Shown: piece by piece, positions 24,879 to 31,748 of the stretch | Layout: every line of letters begins with the position of its first letter | Position numbering within the stretch: the stretch's first letter is position 1 | Assembly: GCA_017525605.1 (NCBI GenBank) | Contig: JAFXSM010000027.1 | Span: 18,027-82,026, forward strand | DNA length: 64,000 nucleotides | Direction: 5' to 3' | Source: Treponema sp. | GTDB lineage: Bacteria; Spirochaetota; Spirochaetia; Treponematales; Treponemataceae | Position numbers and translations under genes: made by a program | The notes under the pieces: generated by a model | What the model saw: the letters and a program-made list of their open reading frames with translations, nothing else | What the model was told of the DNA's origin: nothing | The model's database searches: none

Positions 24879-25487
24879 TTACAGATTCGCAACGTCAAGC
24901 GGAATCTGCTTGTAGCTGCCGTCGCTCTGCCTTTCGTAAAATCTCATGTAGGTTTTCGAGCTTGCCACCTGCATTGATTCCGTGATAGCGTCCATTGCCT
25001 TCTTCCATGTCGGGTCTTTGATGTTGAGGCGGCGAAGACCAAGAACACGGCTCGTGCTTACAAGTCCGCTCTTTCCAACATTGAAAGCGTCGTCTACAAT
25101 CGCACGGAGGTTTTCGTTTGCTCCTTCGCTCCAGCTTGCAATGCACTTGTCAATCAGCTGCTTTGCAACCTGTAATTTTTCGTTGAACTGAATCGTGTCG
25201 TTCACGGCGACCATTACTTTGTACTTGCCGTCAAAGCTCGTGAGCGTTACATTACCCTTAGCCCCGCCGTATTTTTTAGCCCCGCTGTCCTTGGCAGATT
25301 CCGCAAGGAAGTCCTGCACACGAAGCCAGATTGACTTCTTGAACTCAATGAGTCTGTCGCGCTCCTTGAATGTGTCTGCCATAATAGAAGTGACAGCCTC
25401 GTGCCGTTTAAGGTCAATCGATTTGATTGCTGATACAGGAACAAGTCTGCCCTGTGCGTCTTCCAGAAATTCTTTTGTGTTTGCCAT
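24879..25487 (-). CDS. DUF3164 family early protein
   Basis: A 202-residue DUF3164 protein, common in the early operon of Mu-like phages. Typical features are FLEDAQGRLVPVSAIKSIDLKRHEAV at the N-terminus and LRRLNIKDPTWKKAMDAITESMQVASSKTYMRFYER at the C-terminus. The middle contains GAKKYGGAKGNVTLTSFDGKYKVMVAVNDTIQFNEKL, an OB-like strand set. The function is not established. Confidence 0.87.
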   Translation of the reverse strand: MANTKEFLEDAQGRLVPVSAIKSIDLKRHEAVTSIMADTFKERDRLIEFKKSIWLRVQDFLAESAKDSGAKKYGGAKGNVTLTSFDGKYKVMVAVNDTIQFNEKLQVAKQLIDKCIASWSEGANENLRAIVDDAFNVGKSGLVSTSRVLGLRRLNIKDPTWKKAMDAITESMQVASSKTYMRFYERQSDGSYKQIPLDVANL

Positions 25488-25489
25488 AA

Positions 25490-25540
25490 TTAGATCTCCT
25501 TATGATTTGATTTTTTGTTTGTGATTTTGATGAGCTTCAT
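25490..25540 (-). CDS. 16-residue ORF coupled to the Ner-like gene
   Basis: A tiny ORF starting MKLIKITNKK. Its ATG overlaps the stop of the Ner-like gene in an ATGA, it has AAGGAG 9 bases upstream, and it ends just before the DUF3164 gene. It may be a microprotein or only a coupling device that carries ribosomes to the next gene. Confidence 0.35.
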   Translation of the reverse strand: MKLIKITNKKSNHKEI

Positions 25541-25791
25541 ACCGCGCTCCTTCTGGGAGTTGCCAGCAGCTCTGCGATAGATGAAATTTCTAAAATGTCA
25601 CAGAGGACAAGATAGATTTTTGATGATGACGTGCGCCCTGCCAGAGTGTTCGCGACTTGCGACTGAGAGCAACCCGCTCGTGCGGCGATCTCTTTCTGCG
25701 TTAGTCCGCGAAGCCTAATCTGGTAGTTCACCCATTTCCCCTTGTCAGAATCTAATCTTTGCAGACTGGGGCTTCTTGTGGCATAATCCAT
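25537..25791 (-). CDS. Ner/Cro-like early repressor
   Basis: 84 residues with a clear XRE helix-turn-helix (LTQKEIAARAGCSQSQVANTLAGRTSSSKIYLVLCDILEI). It is the first gene of the leftward early operon and faces the S24 repressor gene, the place of ner in Mu. Ner-type proteins lower early and repressor transcription during lytic growth. The ATG at 25791 has AAGGAG 5 bases before it; the longer frame upstream has no ribosome site. Confidence 0.82.
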   Translation of the reverse strand: MDYATRSPSLQRLDSDKGKWVNYQIRLRGLTQKEIAARAGCSQSQVANTLAGRTSSSKIYLVLCDILEISSIAELLATPRRSAV

Positions 25792-25831
25792 ATAGGACTC
25801 CTTGCAAGGTAATTTCCTTGCGCTGTGGTTT

Positions 25832-25882
25832 AAGCCGTCAGAAGAAAACTTGTGCAAAATGTCTTTTCTGTCGGCTTTTTTT
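25832..25882 (+). terminator. Hairpin with T-run in the control region
   Basis: AAGCCG (25832-25837) pairs with CGGCTT (25872-25877), extended by CAGAA/TTCTG with small bulges, and followed on the plus strand by TTTTTTT. It may stop rightward transcripts, or act as a leader hairpin of the early leftward RNA. Confidence 0.5.
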
Positions 25883-25925
25883 GTAATCGTGTAATAAATC
25901 TTTATTTATCACCGATAATCAAATA

Positions 25926-25964
25926 TAGCCCGATTGGGCTAATAAGTCAAGCAAAATAGGGCTA
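25926..25964. promoter_or_regulatory. Repressor operator between early operon and repressor gene
   Basis: A perfect dyad TAGCCC-GATT-GGGCTA (25926-25941) plus a further half site GGGCTA (25959-25964), which ends 4 bases before the repressor ATG. A second dyad AATAAA-TC-TTTATT lies at 25893-25906. These are the best candidates for CI- and Ner-binding sites controlling both directions. Confidence 0.65.
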
Positions 25965-25968
25965 AGTT

Positions 25969-26832
25969 ATGACAGAAATTTCATCTTTTTTGGCTGAAAT
26001 TAGAAAAGAAAAGGGATTTAGTCAGCAAAAAATGGCTGACTGGTTTCAAATTCCTCAGCGTACATGGGCTAATTATGAAACTGGGAGGTCTGACCCAAAT
26101 TTAGGCTTTTTAATAAAGCTTCATGAAAGAGGATATGAAATTCCTGGTCTTACAGACGGAAGTGCAAAAGAAGTTCTTGATAAAATATCAAACGAAACAG
26201 GACTGACACATGATGAGATATACCGCCAACGGATTGAGCAACTAAAAGATTTGCCACCTGAAACAACAGTAGAAAACTTTCCGCCCGCTGATTACAAACA
26301 GGAACTAAACCAGAACGCCCCCGCTGTACCTTCTCAGGCTTTCGACATTTTCCGTTTAAGACACGGAACAACCGTAACACTTGCTGCAACAGAGACTGAT
26401 TTTGATGCACTCGTACTTCTTCCAGTTTTCACACAGACGGCGGCGGCAGGAAAAGGACAGCCCGAAACTCAACTTCAAGAAATCGATAAATATATCCCGA
26501 TTGTGTTGGAAATGCTCGGCGGAGCAAACCCACGCAACTGTGGAATTGTCCGTGTCGTTGGTGACAGCATGACAGATATGAATTTGTTTAACGGTGATTT
26601 CGTGATTTTCGACCGAACGCAAATCGAAGGCGACGGAGTTTATGTAATCAGCATCGGAAGCGATGTCAGAGTTAAGCACTTGGAATACCGCCCGATAGAA
26701 AGAAAAATCGTCATCAGCTCGGAGAATGCAAAACGCTATCCAAACCCGGAGATTATCAGCTACGAACAGGCAGAAAACATTCTCCGCATCCACGGAAAAG
26801 TCATCAGCTGGATTCATAAACATCCGTACTAG
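25969..26832 (+). CDS. Prophage repressor, S24 (LexA/CI-like)
   Basis: A 287-residue repressor. The N-terminal XRE helix-turn-helix is KGFSQQKMADWFQIPQRTWANYETGRSDP (about 15-45). The C-terminal S24 autoprotease has Ser200 in VVGDSMTD and Lys236 in VRVKHLE. A plausible Ala160-Gly161 cleavage site lies in TAAAGKG. Such repressors keep the lysogenic state and self-cleave on RecA activation, so induction by DNA damage is likely. It is divergent from the Ner-like gene, with the operator between them. Confidence 0.92.
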   Translation: MTEISSFLAEIRKEKGFSQQKMADWFQIPQRTWANYETGRSDPNLGFLIKLHERGYEIPGLTDGSAKEVLDKISNETGLTHDEIYRQRIEQLKDLPPETTVENFPPADYKQELNQNAPAVPSQAFDIFRLRHGTTVTLAATETDFDALVLLPVFTQTAAAGKGQPETQLQEIDKYIPIVLEMLGGANPRNCGIVRVVGDSMTDMNLFNGDFVIFDRTQIEGDGVYVISIGSDVRVKHLEYRPIERKIVISSENAKRYPNPEIISYEQAENILRIHGKVISWIHKHPY

Positions 26833-26888
26833 GAGCGTAAAAAAACAGCGGAACGAGCAACGCCCGCCCCGCCGCCAAAGGAGGATAC

Positions 26889-26960
26889 ATGCATCAGATG
26901 TGCTGTGTACATTATGAGCATACCAAAAAAGAAACCGCCGTGTGTTTTAACGGCGGTTAA
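26889..26960 (+). CDS. 23-residue Cys/His-containing ORF
   Basis: The ORF starts MHQMCCVHYEHTKKE after a near-perfect AAAGGAGG ribosome site 4 bases before the ATG, and ends inside the hairpin described next. It lies 56 bases after the repressor gene. The strong ribosome site makes translation likely. The peptide could be a leader or a small metal-binding protein; no family is recognised. Confidence 0.4.
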   Translation: MHQMCCVHYEHTKKETAVCFNGG

Positions 26961-26967
26961 AAGTGAT
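26931..26967 (-). terminator. Terminator of the tail-fibre assembly gene
   Basis: The minus-strand transcript forms AACCGCCGTT / ACGGCGGTT-type arms (26949-26958 with 26933-26941), followed by TTTCTTTTTTGG. It is oriented for the leftward gene at 26981. Confidence 0.65.
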
Positions 26968-26980
26968 TCAGTCTTAGTTG

Positions 26981-27463
26981 TTATTCCGGCATCTCCGGCC
27001 ACACAACATTCCTTGGAAAGCCGCTCTGTGCAGGAATATCTCTCAGTGCCTGTACATATGCGAGCAGTTTTTCATAGTATTCCTGGCTGTCGTTTGTCTC
27101 CACGCCTAATGCGCTCTGCTGCTGATACCTCTGAATCCGCCACTCCACATCATCAATCAGGGAATCTCGTCTTCGCCTTACCTGCTCGGAAATCTGCTCG
27201 TCACTGGGCGGTGGGGGATCTTCGAGCGTGGGTTTCTCTCCCTTATGAAATGTGATGACTTTGCCCGATGCCTGACCGTCCATAAGTGCCATGTGCTCTG
27301 CGGCAGTAAGAACTGTGAAATCATACAGTTTCATATTGCCGTCCTCATCAGTCACGCTGTCAGGCAGGTAAAATCCGTAATTTTCACCGTCCATCGTTCC
27401 AGCAAAAACACAACCGCTGTAATCAACAGATTCCTCTGTTTCCTTTCCGTTTTCCTCTGGCAT
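26981..27463 (-). CDS. Tail fibre assembly protein (Tfa-like)
   Basis: 160 residues. The C-terminal WRIQRYQQQSALGVETNDSQEYYEKLLAYVQALRDIPAQSGFPRNVVWPEMP is the classic end of tail-fibre assembly chaperones, which help the fibre fold and trimerise. The N-terminal half has the short strand domain GCVFAGTMDGENYGFYLPDSV. It is encoded alone in the centre of the prophage, 20 kb from the fibre it should serve, and points against the adjacent rightward genes. Confidence 0.82.
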   Translation of the reverse strand: MPEENGKETEESVDYSGCVFAGTMDGENYGFYLPDSVTDEDGNMKLYDFTVLTAAEHMALMDGQASGKVITFHKGEKPTLEDPPPPSDEQISEQVRRRRDSLIDDVEWRIQRYQQQSALGVETNDSQEYYEKLLAYVQALRDIPAQSGFPRNVVWPEMPE

Positions 27464-27587
27464 AGTATTTTCCTCCGCAAAAAAGAATTTCTACAAGAAT
27501 ACCTCCGATAACACCTGCAAGTATTTTAAGCGGCGTTAAAACATTTCCTCCGGCACGCTCTGCTACCCTATGGGAAGAGGTGAAAAA

Positions 27588-28151
27588 ATGCTAAAAATAA
27601 AAGTATGGCGAAATCGCAAATCCTACGACTTCAAGGCTGACAAAACCAAGCCAGACGGCTTCGACAACAACTGGAAGAACAACAGCCTTGACCTGCTCAT
27701 GCTCATAGACGAGGAGAAAGGCATCTTCACGCCGCTCTTCCAGTGCCACGTCCAGACGGTAGCAAACTACTGCTTCGGTGATATGGCGACGGGGGACAAT
27801 CTGCCACACGGCGACACGGTTGCGGCAGGAGAATTCACGCTCAAATGCTTTGTTGAGCCAAGAGCCTTTCACGGAGAAATCCACGCAATCACAAGGACAA
27901 AAGACCTTGACGGTCAGACAATCGACAGGAACGCAATGCAGACCACGGCGGGCGGATTCCAGAACGGACGCTGGCTGGTTCATGACCGCCACAGCCCCAG
28001 GCTCGGAAAGGACACGAACTTCGCATGGTCGGCGGGGTGCTTCATCCTTTCATCAGACGACCTCGCGCGGCTCAACTCAATACTCAAAAACGAGGGCGTA
28101 AAGGCCGGAGACGAAATCAGCGGAGAAGTAATCGAGGAGGCACAGAAATGA
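27588..28151 (+). CDS. Probable endolysin-module protein (DUF5675-like)
   Basis: 187 residues, first gene of the rightward arm. The C-terminal part has HDRHSPRLGKDTNFAWSAGCFILSSDD; the WSAGC motif with a nearby His resembles the catalytic Cys/His layout of DUF5675 or L,D-transpeptidase-type folds. Its position directly before a holin-like gene suggests cell lysis. The ATG at 27588 has GAGGTG 5 bases before it. The enzyme class is inferred and not certain. Confidence 0.65.
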   Translation: MLKIKVWRNRKSYDFKADKTKPDGFDNNWKNNSLDLLMLIDEEKGIFTPLFQCHVQTVANYCFGDMATGDNLPHGDTVAAGEFTLKCFVEPRAFHGEIHAITRTKDLDGQTIDRNAMQTTAGGFQNGRWLVHDRHSPRLGKDTNFAWSAGCFILSSDDLARLNSILKNEGVKAGDEISGEVIEEAQK

Positions 28152-28453
28152 GCGTTGATTTAAGCAAACTGTTACCAGCGGCGGTCATCGTCGCGATAAT
28201 CCTCACGGTAATCCTCACCGAAATCATCAAGAGGGCGGACAAGAAAGACAGGCTCAAAGGATACAGGATTTATGTTCCGGCAATCCTGAGCGGGCTTGAA
28301 TCCGCCGTGCTCGCTTTCGGGGAGTTCTTCATCTGGAAGCAGGTTCCGTTCTACTGGGCGGTGATTTTTGCCGTGAGCGTCTTCGGCTACGAGGCAATCT
28401 ACAGAAAAATCAAGACCTGGATGGGCATAGATGAAACTGCTGCAAACACTTAA
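28148..28453 (+). CDS. Holin-like membrane protein
   Basis: 101 residues with an N-terminal membrane segment (LLPAAVIVAIILTVILTEII) and further hydrophobic segments at about 35-50 and 60-80 (FYWAVIFAVSVFGYEAIY). It starts in an ATGA overlap with the lysin-like gene and has GAGGAGG upstream. Size, topology and neighbours fit a holin; sequence alone does not prove it. Confidence 0.7.
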   Translation: MSVDLSKLLPAAVIVAIILTVILTEIIKRADKKDRLKGYRIYVPAILSGLESAVLAFGEFFIWKQVPFYWAVIFAVSVFGYEAIYRKIKTWMGIDETAANT

Positions 28454-28766
28454 AACACCCCTTGCGCTCGTCGGCCTGCTCGCACTCGGAATCCTGACAG
28501 GAGCTTTTTTTTTCAGGAAGCAGGGCGCAAGAAAGGACGACGAGGCGCAGAAGGCAAAAGAGGAAAAGAAGAATGAGATTGAGAGTACCCCTGCTGACGC
28601 TCTTGTTTCTGACGCTGACAACGCAGACGAGCTTCGCACAGAAAAAGACAGAATCAAAGACGACTTCCGCCAGCGAATACGGAATCGACTTGACGAGGAG
28701 CTACACAGGCTCGCAGGTTCTGGCTCTGATTCAGATTGTGGAGCAGGAAGCGGAGCAGTCGATTGA
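28431..28766 (+). CDS. Spanin-like protein with N-terminal anchor
   Basis: 111 residues: a membrane anchor at about 10-28 (PLALVGLLALGILTGAFFF), then a charged coiled region (ARKDDEAQKAKEEKKNEIES...), as in inner-membrane spanins. It overlaps the holin-like gene by 23 bases and contains the start of the next gene in another frame, a typical Rz/Rz1 layout. The last 20 residues are low-complexity and may be a by-product of the overlap. Confidence 0.6.
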   Translation: MKLLQTLKTPLALVGLLALGILTGAFFFRKQGARKDDEAQKAKEEKKNEIESTPADALVSDADNADELRTEKDRIKDDFRQRIRNRLDEELHRLAGSGSDSDCGAGSGAVD

Positions 28767-28965
28767 TGAGGCCTTCAATGAAGGTTACAAACAAGGCCTG
28801 CTTGCTGCCGCTCCCGATGCCGAGTACTGGCGGGTAAGAGCCACACAATACGAAGCTGAAATCACACGGCTCAAAAAAGAAAGATGGATTTATGCCTTCG
28901 GCGGTTTCGGCTTCGGGATTGTTTTAGGCGGGGGCTTCGGCCTAACGGTAAGGTTACAGAACTGA
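28573..28965 (+). CDS. Exported protein nested in the spanin-like gene
   Basis: 130 residues with a signal peptide (MRLRVPLLTLLFLTLTTQTSFAQ). A helical middle (VLALIQIVEQEAEQSIDEAFNEGYKQGLLAA...) follows, then a C-terminal glycine-rich membrane segment (WIYAFGGFGFGIVLGGGFGLTV). It overlaps the upstream gene by 194 bases in a different frame. It has no lipobox cysteine, so it is not a classical Rz1 lipoprotein; the C-terminal segment may anchor it instead. Confidence 0.65.
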   Translation: MRLRVPLLTLLFLTLTTQTSFAQKKTESKTTSASEYGIDLTRSYTGSQVLALIQIVEQEAEQSIDEAFNEGYKQGLLAAAPDAEYWRVRATQYEAEITRLKKERWIYAFGGFGFGIVLGGGFGLTVRLQN

Positions 28966-28971
28966 TTTATT

Positions 28972-29003
28972 AACGCCTCTTAAAACACGGGCGTTTCTTC
29001 GTT
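28972..29003 (+). terminator. Weak terminator-like hairpin
   Basis: AACGCC (28972-28977) pairs with GGCGTT (28990-28995), followed by TCTTCGTTTT. It could reduce read-through from the lysis genes into the terminase genes. Confidence 0.4.
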
Positions 29004-29038
29004 TTGGTAACATTCAGTCAAAGGGAGTAAACACAGAT

Positions 29039-29419
29039 ATGGAAATTGCAAAATTCGTTCTGAGCTGCGTGGGAAGCTTCATCGCCGTGAGCGGCTTCTT
29101 CATGGGAATCTGGAAAAACTACAGCAAAAAAACGGACGACAAAATCAAATCGATCCAGCAGCAGGCGGACAAGAAGATAAGGGAAACGGAAGCCCACGCA
29201 CAGCTTGAAATCAACGAGGTGCGCGAAGGCTCAATCGCAAAGTCGGAGAAACTTGAAAGGCGGATCGCTGCCCTTGAGAAGAACGTGACCGACCTGCAAC
29301 GTGACGTGAATCTCAACCTGGGGCAGCGGCTCTCAAACATTGAGGGCGAAATGAAGGGCATGAACAACATCCTCAAACAGATACAGGGCTGGTTCATCAA
29401 CAACACACCTAGAGGCTAG
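29039..29419 (+). CDS. Membrane-anchored coiled-coil protein
   Basis: 126 residues: one N-terminal membrane segment (FVLSCVGSFIAVSGFFMGIW), then a coiled coil to about residue 100 and a short tail. AAGGGAG stands ahead of the ATG. Small proteins of this type lie between the lysis and packaging genes of Mu-like phages (around Mu gp24-25); the role is unknown. Confidence 0.7.
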   Translation: MEIAKFVLSCVGSFIAVSGFFMGIWKNYSKKTDDKIKSIQQQADKKIRETEAHAQLEINEVREGSIAKSEKLERRIAALEKNVTDLQRDVNLNLGQRLSNIEGEMKGMNNILKQIQGWFINNTPRG

Positions 29420-29421
29420 GA

Positions 29422-29706
29422 ATGAAAGACATATTCATCGGCAATCAGCGGATTCTCATTTTGCAGGGAATCGAAAAAAATATAACTCTCTCAAACGAAA
29501 TGGCACAAAGGCTTCTCCGGGTTTACGGTCATACGCTCCCGCTTGAAAAGGTAAACGCAATCTGTCTTTGGCTTGAACAGAGAGGACTTGTAACAATCGA
29601 AAATCTCAGCGAAAGCCTCTGGACTATGAAGCTCACAAAGCACGGTCAGGAAGTTGCTCTCGGCTACGCTAGGGAAGAAGGCGTTGACTTGCCTGTGGAG
29701 GATTAG
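29422..29706 (+). CDS. Mu gp26-like small protein
   Basis: 94 residues with a winged-helix-like pattern (NEMAQRLLRVYGHTLPLEKVNAICLWLEQRGLVTIENLSESLWTMKLTKHGQEVA). Proteins of this form precede the small terminase subunit in Mu-like phages (gp26). It may bind DNA or serve packaging. It starts 3 bases after its upstream neighbour. Confidence 0.75.
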   Translation: MKDIFIGNQRILILQGIEKNITLSNEMAQRLLRVYGHTLPLEKVNAICLWLEQRGLVTIENLSESLWTMKLTKHGQEVALGYAREEGVDLPVED

Positions 29707-29709
29707 TCT

Positions 29710-30267
29710 ATGGGTCAGAAATCAAGCATCGACAAACTCGCTCCAGAACTCCGCTCCAGGCTCATAGAGCTTTTACAAAATCCTTCCGTAACTCAAAAAG
29801 AAATCGTCGAGCTGATAAACGCCGAGGCCGGCGAGAATGTGGTAAGCAAAAGCAGCGTGAACCGCTACAAGCTCCGCATGGATAAATTCGCCGCCAAGAC
29901 AAGGGAAGCCCGCGAGGTCGCGGACATCTACATCGAAAAATACGGCACGGAAAACAGGAACAAGCTCGGCAAAGTCGCAAACGAATATATCCGGCTCATG
30001 GTGTTCGACCTCATAACAGAGCTTGAGGACTTAAAAGACAACGGCGGAGAGGTAAAGCCAGAAGACCTCTCGGAAATCATCTACAAGGTTTCGAGGGCAA
30101 TCAAGGAACTGGAGCAGGCTGACAAGCTCAACGCACAGCGTGAGGCAGAAATCAAGGCCGAGGCAATGAAAGAAGCCGCAGAAAAATTTGAGACAGTCTG
30201 CAAGCAGAAAGGAATCACGCAGGAAACAAGAGATTTGTTCAACAGAGAGGTTTTCAACATACAATGA
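29710..30267 (+). CDS. Small terminase-type subunit (Mu gp27, DUF3486)
   Basis: A 185-residue DUF3486 protein. It has an N-terminal helix-turn-helix (TQKEIVELINAEAGENVVSKSSVNRYKLRMDKF) and a long helical body. The family lies before the large terminase in Mu-like phages and probably recognises the packaging site. It overlaps the large subunit gene by 4 bases. Confidence 0.87.
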   Translation: MGQKSSIDKLAPELRSRLIELLQNPSVTQKEIVELINAEAGENVVSKSSVNRYKLRMDKFAAKTREAREVADIYIEKYGTENRNKLGKVANEYIRLMVFDLITELEDLKDNGGEVKPEDLSEIIYKVSRAIKELEQADKLNAQREAEIKAEAMKEAAEKFETVCKQKGITQETRDLFNREVFNIQ

Positions 30268-31748
30268 CACTTGAAGAGGCTCGAAGCAAGGAAGTCCTTC
30301 TTCCGTATCAGAAAGAATGGCTCAAAGATAAATCTCTCGTGAAAGTTTGGGAAAAATCCCGCCGTATCGGAGCGTCTTATGTCGAGGCGTTGAATTGCGT
30401 ACTCATTGCGATGATGGCGAAGTCTGCGGGCGGAATGAACTGTTTCTATCTCTCATACTCAAAGGAAATGACACAGCAGTTCATCACGGACAGCGCATTT
30501 TGGGCACACGCTCTCGGCATTGTCTGCTCCGATATGGAAGAGGTGGTCATAAAGGACGAGGACAAGGATATTCTGGTCTACAGAATCCGCTTTGATTCAG
30601 GCTTCGAAATCTGCGGACTTCCAAGCGTGCCTCGCTCACTCCGTTCAAAGCAAGGTCATGTCGTAATCGATGAGGCGGCCTTCGTTGACGATCTTGCTGA
30701 GCTTCTTAAAGCGGCGATGGCTCTTTTGATGTGGGGCGGTTCGGTCTCAATCCTCTCAACCCACAACGGAGACGACAACCCTTTCAATCTTTTAATCCAG
30801 CAGATACATTCGGGCGACAAGGATTATTCGCTCCATCACACCACCATTACTGATGCGCTCACCGACGGTCTTTACAGGCGAATCTGTGAGACCAAGGACG
30901 AGGAATGGTCAGAAGAAAAAGAAAAACAGTGGCTTTCTGAAATCGAAAAGACCTATGGAGACGGTGCGGACGAGGAGCTTTACTGTATTCCCACAAAAGC
31001 CGGGGAGCGTTATTTCTCCGCCGAGCTTATCCGCTCCGTCGCTGTCAAAGACAAGCCTGTTTTCCGTTTTGCCGCTGAGGATTCGTTCACTTTTGAAAAA
31101 TCAGAGAAAAGGGAAAAGCAGATTCTCAAATGGTTCAAGGAAGTCAAGCCGACTTTGCTCTCTACCGACCTGCCTGTTTGTGCAGGAGAGGACTTTGCGC
31201 GCTCAGGCGATATTACAGTCCTTCACTTTGACACCGAACTTGCAGACGGAAGCACGGACACGCTTTGTGAAATCGAATTGCGTAATGTGCCGTTCGAGCA
31301 GCAGAAGCAGTTCATAAACCTGTGCTTCGACACGCTCAAAAACTTTGACGGAGCAGCGTTCGACTCGCGGGGAAACGGCCAGATGATAGCTGAATGGGCG
31401 GCTCAGGAATACCCCGGATGTATCTTCCAAGTAATGCTCACCCGCTCATGGTATGCGGAAAACTTCCCGCACTTAAAGGCAGCGTTTGAGGACGGAAAAT
31501 CAAACATCCCAGACGACAGCTTTATCAAGGACGATTACAGGGTTGTCGGTTTGGTTCAGGGCATTCCGCTCATAACAGAACGAACAGGCGGCGGACGAAG
31601 CAAACGCCACGGAGACAGCTGTGTTGCAAAAGTCATGGCACACTTCGCACACCGCGAACTTGACGGAGCTGGTTATCAGGAAATGACTTATGAGGCGGTC
31701 GAAACGCCCAATAGATTCAGATACAGAAAAGAGGACGACGAATGGTAG
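30264..31748 (+). CDS. Large terminase subunit (Mu gp28)
   Basis: A 494-residue packaging motor. The ATPase part begins with LLPYQKEWLKDKSLVKVWEKSRRIGASYVEA, in which the R-R-x-G-x-S/T element replaces a classic Walker A as in many Mu-type terminases, and has Walker B HVVIDEAAFVDD. The nuclease part starts near residue 300 with AGEDFARSGDITVLHFD, and DGAAFDSRGNGQMIAEWAA carries a further catalytic Asp. It packages headful DNA from transposed copies. Confidence 0.93.
   Translation: MTLEEARSKEVLLPYQKEWLKDKSLVKVWEKSRRIGASYVEALNCVLIAMMAKSAGGMNCFYLSYSKEMTQQFITDSAFWAHALGIVCSDMEEVVIKDEDKDILVYRIRFDSGFEICGLPSVPRSLRSKQGHVVIDEAAFVDDLAELLKAAMALLMWGGSVSILSTHNGDDNPFNLLIQQIHSGDKDYSLHHTTITDALTDGLYRRICETKDEEWSEEKEKQWLSEIEKTYGDGADEELYCIPTKAGERYFSAELIRSVAVKDKPVFRFAAEDSFTFEKSEKREKQILKWFKEVKPTLLSTDLPVCAGEDFARSGDITVLHFDTELADGSTDTLCEIELRNVPFEQQKQFINLCFDTLKNFDGAAFDSRGNGQMIAEWAAQEYPGCIFQVMLTRSWYAENFPHLKAAFEDGKSNIPDDSFIKDDYRVVGLVQGIPLITERTGGGRSKRHGDSCVAKVMAHFAHRELDGAGYQEMTYEAVETPNRFRYRKEDDEW

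Noticed and set aside
27467..27560. Minus-strand frame for a small membrane peptide (TPLKILAGVIGGILVEILF)
   Set aside because: The hydrophobic pattern is attractive and GGAGG is present, but no ATG, GTG or TTG lies in frame at the right distance.
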